A DNA stretch of 6,504 nt from Acidobacteriota bacterium (GTDB lineage Bacteria > Acidobacteriota > Vicinamibacteria > Vicinamibacterales > 2-12-FULL-66-21), in NCBI GenBank assembly GCA_013817065.1, contig JACDDJ010000273.1, forward strand, positions 1-6,504, read 5' to 3'. The position numbers and the translations under genes were made by a program. Under the pieces are notes generated by a model. That model was not told the DNA's origin. It searched no databases and worked only from the letters and a program-made list of their open reading frames with translations. Below, one piece after another: positions 1 through 6,504 of this stretch (position 1 is the first letter of the stretch; each line of letters starts with the position of its first letter).

Positions 1-4088
<4,088 letters not shown>

Positions 4089-4104
4089 GTTTTTCAGCGA
4101 GCTT

Positions 4105-4764
4105 TTACCGGTGGCACGTCGAGCAGCTCGTGAGCTGTTCGACGCTGGCGATCTTGTAATCCCGAACCAGACGCGCGCCAAGATCCGGGTCGTTCGAGGG
4201 GCGTTCCCAGGCCATGTTGAAGACCTCTTCGCGGGGACGCACGTATTTGTCAGGATTGCGGTGACAATCGAGGCACCAGGACATCGTCAGCGGCGCGCTC
4301 TGGTAGACGAGCGGCATCCTGTCGACCGGACCGTGGCAGGTGGCGCATCCGACGCCCTGCTTCACATGGATCGAGTGGTTGAAATAGACGAAATCGGGCA
4401 GGTCGTGAACCCTGTTCCAGGTAAGCGGGGTGTTATCGCGAAAGCTGGCACGGACCGGCTCGAGAATGGGGGCGCCCGTCCAGATCTGCGAATGGCAGTT
4501 CATGCAGGTCTTGGTGGGCGGAATATTCGCAAACGACGACTCCTCGACCGACGTATGGCAATACCGGCAGTCGATCCCCATGCCGCCGACGTGGTGAGCG
4601 TGACTGAATTGGATCGGCTGCTCGACGAATTCATTCTGCCGGGTGTTGTAGCCCGACGTATGCAACAGCCCGACAACGCCACCGAGTGACAGGGCGAAGA
4701 CCACGACCGCGAGGATGCTCAGCCGCGAATAGATGTTGGAGTGTCGGTTAAAGATCTGACTCAT
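4105..4764 (-). CDS. actA: ActA, membrane-anchored pentahaem cytochrome c subunit of Alternative Complex III
   Basis: A 219-residue multihaem cytochrome that takes electrons from the ActB clusters and relays them towards the terminal oxidase. Five CxxCH haem-attachment motifs are present: CRYCH (66-70), CMNCH (87-91), CATCH (140-144), CLDCH (164-168) and CSTCH (214-218), the number reported for ActA. One hydrophobic segment at about 15-34, after a short basic start, serves as an uncleaved anchor. Histidines in FSHAHH (53-58) and FNHSIH (128-133) are candidate distal haem ligands. The start is placed at ATG 4764 because MSQIF followed by NRHSN matches the conserved N-terminus of the family. 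An in-frame ATG at 4824 would add 20 polar, unconserved residues (MVRCGRRADP...) and has no Shine-Dalgarno at usable distance. No Shine-Dalgarno precedes 4764 either; instead the stop of a 10-codon upstream ORF overlaps this ATG. First structural gene of the operon, read divergently from the ABC genes. Confidence 0.96.
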   Translation of the reverse strand: MSQIFNRHSNIYSRLSILAVVVFALSLGGVVGLLHTSGYNTRQNEFVEQPIQFSHAHHVGGMGIDCRYCHTSVEESSFANIPPTKTCMNCHSQIWTGAPILEPVRASFRDNTPLTWNRVHDLPDFVYFNHSIHVKQGVGCATCHGPVDRMPLVYQSAPLTMSWCLDCHRNPDKYVRPREEVFNMAWERPSNDPDLGARLVRDYKIASVEQLTSCSTCHR

Positions 4765-4793
4765 CGTGTCGAGGTCCGAGCCTGAGCTTCCAT
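4761..4793 (-). CDS. Possible 10-codon leader peptide (MEAQARTSTR) coupled to actA
   Basis: A very short ORF reads ATG-GAA-GCT-CAG-GCT-CGG-ACC-TCG-ACA-CGA-TGA. A good Shine-Dalgarno, GGAGGG at 4808-4803 on the minus strand, lies nine bases before its ATG. Its TGA overlaps the actA ATG in the classic ATGA arrangement. actA has no Shine-Dalgarno of its own, so ribosomes ending the peptide could restart on actA. The encoded peptide resembles nothing I recognise, and its role would lie in the act of translation rather than the product. It may be a chance ORF; no conservation data are available. Confidence 0.4.
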   Translation of the reverse strand: MEAQARTSTR

Positions 4794-4802
4794 TGGGGTC
4801 AG

Positions 4803-4808
4803 CCCTCC
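4803..4808 (-). promoter_or_regulatory. Shine-Dalgarno GGAGGG of the possible actA leader ORF
   Basis: GGAGGG on the minus strand with a nine-base gap to the ATG at 4793. It is 38 bases from the actA ATG at 4764, too far to serve actA directly. It is the best-placed ribosome site in the act leader, which is why the small ORF is taken seriously. Confidence 0.45.
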
Positions 4809-4829
4809 GTCCGCAGCGAACCATGGAAC

Positions 4830-4856
4830 GGCTACAAGCGCTTTCCTCCCGTAGCC
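4830..4856 (-). promoter_or_regulatory. Leader hairpin with a purine-rich loop upstream of actA
   Basis: Perfect 6-base arms GGCTAC and GTAGCC (plus strand 4830-4835 and 4851-4856) enclose a 15-base loop. In the act transcript the loop reads GGGAGGAAAGCGCTT, so it shows a Shine-Dalgarno-like GGGAGG and contains the palindrome AAGCGCTT. It lies inside the predicted 5' leader. Six base pairs is modest and a regulatory role is inferred only from position. Confidence 0.3.
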
Positions 4857-4864
4857 TACTGCAT

Positions 4865-4893
4865 CGCAGGCGTGCGGCAGAAAAACACCTGCG
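4865..4893 (-). promoter_or_regulatory. Inverted repeat at the predicted act transcript start
   Basis: Arms CGCAGG (4865-4870) and CCTGCG (4888-4893) are perfect complements around 17 bases. With the start expected near 4890, the distal arm lies at the very 5' end of the act RNA, so the hairpin may form only in part. It could protect the 5' end, be a further protein site, or be chance. Confidence 0.25.
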
Positions 4894-4896
4894 CTA

Positions 4897-4925
4897 ATAA
4901 TGTGAAACTATTCACAAGGTGTCAA
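4897..4925 (-). promoter_or_regulatory. Sigma70-type promoter of the act (ACIII) operon
   Basis: On the minus strand a perfect -35 box TTGACA (4925-4920) is followed by an optimal 17-base spacer and the -10 box CATTAT (4902-4897). The -10 matches four of six consensus bases, including the key A at position 2 and T at position 6. Transcription should begin near 4890, which leaves a leader of about 125 bases before actA. The spacer is occupied by the Rex-like operator. Confidence 0.72.
4900..4917. promoter_or_regulatory. Rex-type operator (NADH/NAD+-responsive) inside the act promoter
   Basis: The site reads A-TGTGAA-ACTA-TTCACA-A. It matches the published Rex operator TTGTGAA-N4-TTCACAA at 13 of 14 defined positions; only the first base differs (A for T). 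It fills the space between the -35 and -10 boxes of the act promoter and touches the -10, a classic place for a repressor. Rex binds when NADH is low and lets go when NADH rises, and its known targets include respiratory genes. The core also fits the CRP consensus TGTGA-N6-TCACA, so a CRP/FNR-family protein is the main alternative. The Rex reading is favoured because symmetry extends to TGTGAA/TTCACA and the downstream flank matches. Confidence 0.68.
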
Positions 4926-4931
4926 CAGCGG

Positions 4932-4947
4932 GACCATTCGACTGGTC
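4932..4947. promoter_or_regulatory. Second operator-like dyad in the divergent spacer
   Basis: GACCA-TTCGAC-TGGTC is a 16-base dyad in which seven of eight base pairs are symmetrical (central TCGA; only T4937/C4942 mismatch). It lies just upstream of the act -35 box. Its centre is 31 bases from the centre of the Rex-like site, about three helical turns, so both would face the same side of the DNA. I cannot assign a binding protein. It could serve either operon. Confidence 0.4.
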
Positions 4948-4955
4948 GCACGCCC

Positions 4956-4975
4956 GGTATACGAGTCAGAATACC
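4956..4975 (+). promoter_or_regulatory. Dyad GGTAT-N10-ATACC and possible -10 region upstream of the ABC operon
   Basis: Perfect 5-base arms (4956-4960 and 4971-4975) lie just before the ATPase start at 4981. The left arm includes TATACG (4958-4963), a four-of-six match to a -10 box, which would start RNA near 4970. No convincing -35 box is seen 15-18 bases upstream. No Shine-Dalgarno precedes the ATG, so the transcript may have a very short leader. If the -10 is real, the dyad would overlap the promoter as an operator. Confidence 0.3.
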
Positions 4976-4980
4976 CGCGC

Positions 4981-5898
4981 ATGACCGACGCAATCATCCT
5001 CCGCGGCGTCACCAAGCGGTTCGGGCCGGTCGCGGCCGTGACCGACCTTTCGCTCGCCGTGCCGACCGGTTCGATCTACGGGTTCATCGGCCCGAACGGC
5101 TCCGGCAAGACGACCTCGCTGCGGATGATCATGCACATCATCCTTCCGGACGAAGGTGAGATCGAGGTCCTCGGCTCCCGCAACACCGCCGCCGCCCGCG
5201 ATCAGGTCAGCTACCTGCCCGAGGAACGCGGGCTGTACAAGAAGATGACCGTCCGGCGGCTACTGCGCTACTACGCGCAATTGAAGGGTTGCCGCCTGCC
5301 TGACATTGATCCCGCTATCGATGACTGGATGGCGCGGATGGAGCTGCCCGGCGTCCTCGATCGGGCCATCGAGACACTATCCAAGGGCATGTCGCAGAAG
5401 GTTCAGTTCGTTTCGGCGGTCCTTTCGAAGCCGTCGCTGCTGATCCTCGATGAACCTTTCTCCGGGCTGGACCCCGTGAACGCACACGTCCTCAAGGAAG
5501 CGGTCCTCGAGATGCGCCGGCGCGGCACGACGATCGTCTTCAGCACCCACGACATGGCGACCGCGGAAAACATGTGCGACCGCATTTTCATGATCTTCAA
5601 GGGCCACAAGGTCCTCGACGGCACGCTCCACGACATCCAGGAGCAGTACGGCGCCGACACGGTGCGGATCCGTACCGCGGGCGGCACCACGGTGTTGCAC
5701 GAGGTTTCTGGAGTGGAGGCCGTCAATGATTTCGGCCAGATGCAGGAGGTCCGGCTGAACACGGATCCACAGGCCTTCCTGCGCGAGTTGTCGGCGCGCA
5801 CGTCGGTCTATCACTTCGAGCTGACGCGGCCGTCGCTGCACGACATCTTCGTCCGGATCGCGAAACCCACCGAAGAGGACGCCGGAGCTGTCGCCTGA
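4981..5898 (+). CDS. ABC-2 type transporter ATP-binding protein, NatA/YhaQ-like
   Basis: A 305-residue cytoplasmic ATPase that should power the permease encoded directly downstream. Motifs in order: Walker A GPNGSGKTT (37-45), a Q-loop region reading YLPEERGLY (78-86) with Glu where most ABC ATPases have Gln, a signature LSKGMSQ (133-139) in place of LSGGQ, Walker B LLILDEP (153-159), D-loop SGLD (161-164) and the H-loop histidine H190. The PEERGLY Q-loop and the KGM-type signature are typical of the NatA/YhaQ branch, which includes Na+ exporters, so they are family traits rather than defects. The tail after about 225 is a C-terminal extension common in this branch (LTRPSLHDIFV near 281-291). 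The stop overlaps the permease start (TGATG). Substrate cannot be read from sequence; sodium or drug export is possible but unproven. Transcribed divergently from the ACIII operon. Confidence 0.93.
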   Translation: MTDAIILRGVTKRFGPVAAVTDLSLAVPTGSIYGFIGPNGSGKTTSLRMIMHIILPDEGEIEVLGSRNTAAARDQVSYLPEERGLYKKMTVRRLLRYYAQLKGCRLPDIDPAIDDWMARMELPGVLDRAIETLSKGMSQKVQFVSAVLSKPSLLILDEPFSGLDPVNAHVLKEAVLEMRRRGTTIVFSTHDMATAENMCDRIFMIFKGHKVLDGTLHDIQEQYGADTVRIRTAGGTTVLHEVSGVEAVNDFGQMQEVRLNTDPQAFLRELSARTSVYHFELTRPSLHDIFVRIAKPTEEDAGAVA

Positions 5899-6504
5899 TG
5901 AACAAGACACTCATCGTCGCCACCAGCGAGTTCTCGACGCTGGTCCGCACCAAGGCGTTCGTCCTCACGCTGATCCTCATGCCGGTGTTGATGGCCGCAT
6001 CGATCGGCTTGTCCCGGGCTGCCAGGGACGCGACCGACACCAACACCCGCCGGTTCGCCTACATCGATCGCAGCGGCGTCATTGCGCCTGCGCTCGAGGC
6101 CGCGGCCGCGGCGCGCAACGCCGACGCGAACGAGAGCGGGCAACCGCGATACGAACCGGTCGCCGTCGATCCGGCGGGCAAATCCGACGATCAGCTGAAG
6201 CTCGAACTCTCTGATCGGGTTCGCAGCAAGGAGATCTATGCCTTCGTGGAGATCCCTGCCGGCATCGTGGATCCCGATCAGCCCGAGGAAGTGCGCTACT
6301 ACTCGAACGCGCCGTCCTATCAGGCACTGCCACAGTGGCTCAGGACGACAATCGGCGCGGTCGTCATCTCGCATCGATTCCAGGCGGCATCAGTCGACCC
6401 GAGGATCGTGGAGCGTTTGACGCGACCGACGCCGGTGAACACGCTTGGTCTCCTGCGACGCGACGCATCGGGAGAGGTCAAACCGCCGGAGAAAGTCGAC
6501 CAGC
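5898..6504 (+). CDS. ABC-2 type transporter permease, NatB-like (partial, 3' end outside window)
   Basis: The frame is open from the ATG at 5898 to the window end and gives 202 residues. A short cytoplasmic start (MNKTLIVATSEFSTLVRTKA) leads into one hydrophobic helix at about 20-39. A long hydrophilic region follows from 40 onwards, expected to lie outside the membrane. This is the NatB/ABC-2 layout: one N-terminal helix, a large external domain, then a C-terminal bundle of helices that would lie beyond the edge. The start overlaps the stop of the ATPase gene by one base, and GGAG at 5884-5887 is ten bases upstream, so the two are probably made together as one exporter. The substrate is unknown. 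The family call rests on the N-terminal pattern and on the adjacent NatA-like ATPase, since the C-terminal membrane domain cannot be seen. Confidence 0.85.
   Translation, partial: MNKTLIVATSEFSTLVRTKAFVLTLILMPVLMAASIGLSRAARDATDTNTRRFAYIDRSGVIAPALEAAAAARNADANESGQPRYEPVAVDPAGKSDDQLKLELSDRVRSKEIYAFVEIPAGIVDPDQPEEVRYYSNAPSYQALPQWLRTTIGAVVISHRFQAASVDPRIVERLTRPTPVNTLGLLRRDASGEVKPPEKVDQ

Noticed and set aside
4765..4824. Upstream in-frame ATG (4824) as the real actA start
   Set aside because: It adds 20 polar residues not typical of ActA, and the nearest purine-rich stretch is 20 bases upstream, too far for a usual ribosome site.
4865..4893. Intrinsic terminator for either operon
   Set aside because: No U-tract follows the stem in either direction and both flanking genes begin here rather than end.
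4901..4916. CRP site as the primary reading of TGTGA-N6-TCACA
   Set aside because: It fits the CRP core, but the extended symmetry and the 3' flank fit Rex better. A site between -35 and -10 is unsuitable for CRP-type activation. Kept as an alternative.
4897..4925. MerR-type activated promoter (dyad within the spacer)
   Set aside because: MerR promoters need an over-long spacer of about 19-20 bases; this one has the optimal 17.
5211..5240. Broken Q-loop in the ABC ATPase (Glu in place of Gln)
   Set aside because: The PEERGLY form is usual in the NatA/YhaQ branch, so it is not evidence of an inactive enzyme.
5377..5910. Minus-strand open frame under the ABC ATPase
   Set aside because: Overlaps the Walker B and H-loop region of a clear ATPase; no domain or ribosome site of its own.

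Overview
The window is a GC-rich stretch of bacterial chromosome carrying two divergent operons, both of which run off the window edges. On the minus strand, from about 4925 leftwards, lie the first three genes of an Alternative Complex III (ACIII) operon: actA (membrane-anchored pentahaem cytochrome c), actB (fused molybdopterin-oxidoreductase-like and iron-sulfur protein) and the first 321 residues of actC (NrfD/PsrC-type quinol-site subunit). On the plus strand, from 4981 rightwards, lie an ABC-2 type ATPase of the NatA/YhaQ kind and the first 202 residues of its NatB-like permease. No RNA gene, insertion sequence, CRISPR array or terminator is visible.

ACIII replaces the bc1 complex in several non-proteobacterial phyla (Acidobacteriota, Gemmatimonadota, Bacteroidota, Rhodothermota, Chloroflexota, Planctomycetota and others). 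The high GC content and the style of the proteins suggest Acidobacteriota or Gemmatimonadota, but this is only an inference. The gene order actA-actB-actC is the standard one, so actD, actE and actF are expected beyond the left edge. The complex oxidises quinol at ActC and passes electrons through the ActB iron-sulfur clusters and the haems of ActA (and ActE) to a cytochrome c or directly to a haem-copper oxidase.

The 216-base divergent spacer (4765-4980) is the most interesting part. On the minus strand it holds a perfect TTGACA -35 box, a 17-base spacer and a CATTAT -10 box. A near-perfect copy of the operator of the NADH-sensing repressor Rex (TTGTGAA-N4-TTCACAA, one mismatch) sits in the space between the two boxes. 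This would tie the quinol-oxidising complex to the cellular NADH/NAD+ ratio. Two more dyads lie between this promoter and the ABC operon. The roughly 125-base act leader contains two possible hairpins and a 10-codon upstream ORF. That ORF has a good Shine-Dalgarno sequence, and its stop codon overlaps the actA start codon (ATGA), whereas actA has no Shine-Dalgarno of its own.

Coding is dense. actA and actB are 16 bases apart. actB/actC and ATPase/permease each overlap by one base (TGATG), so translational coupling is likely in both operons.
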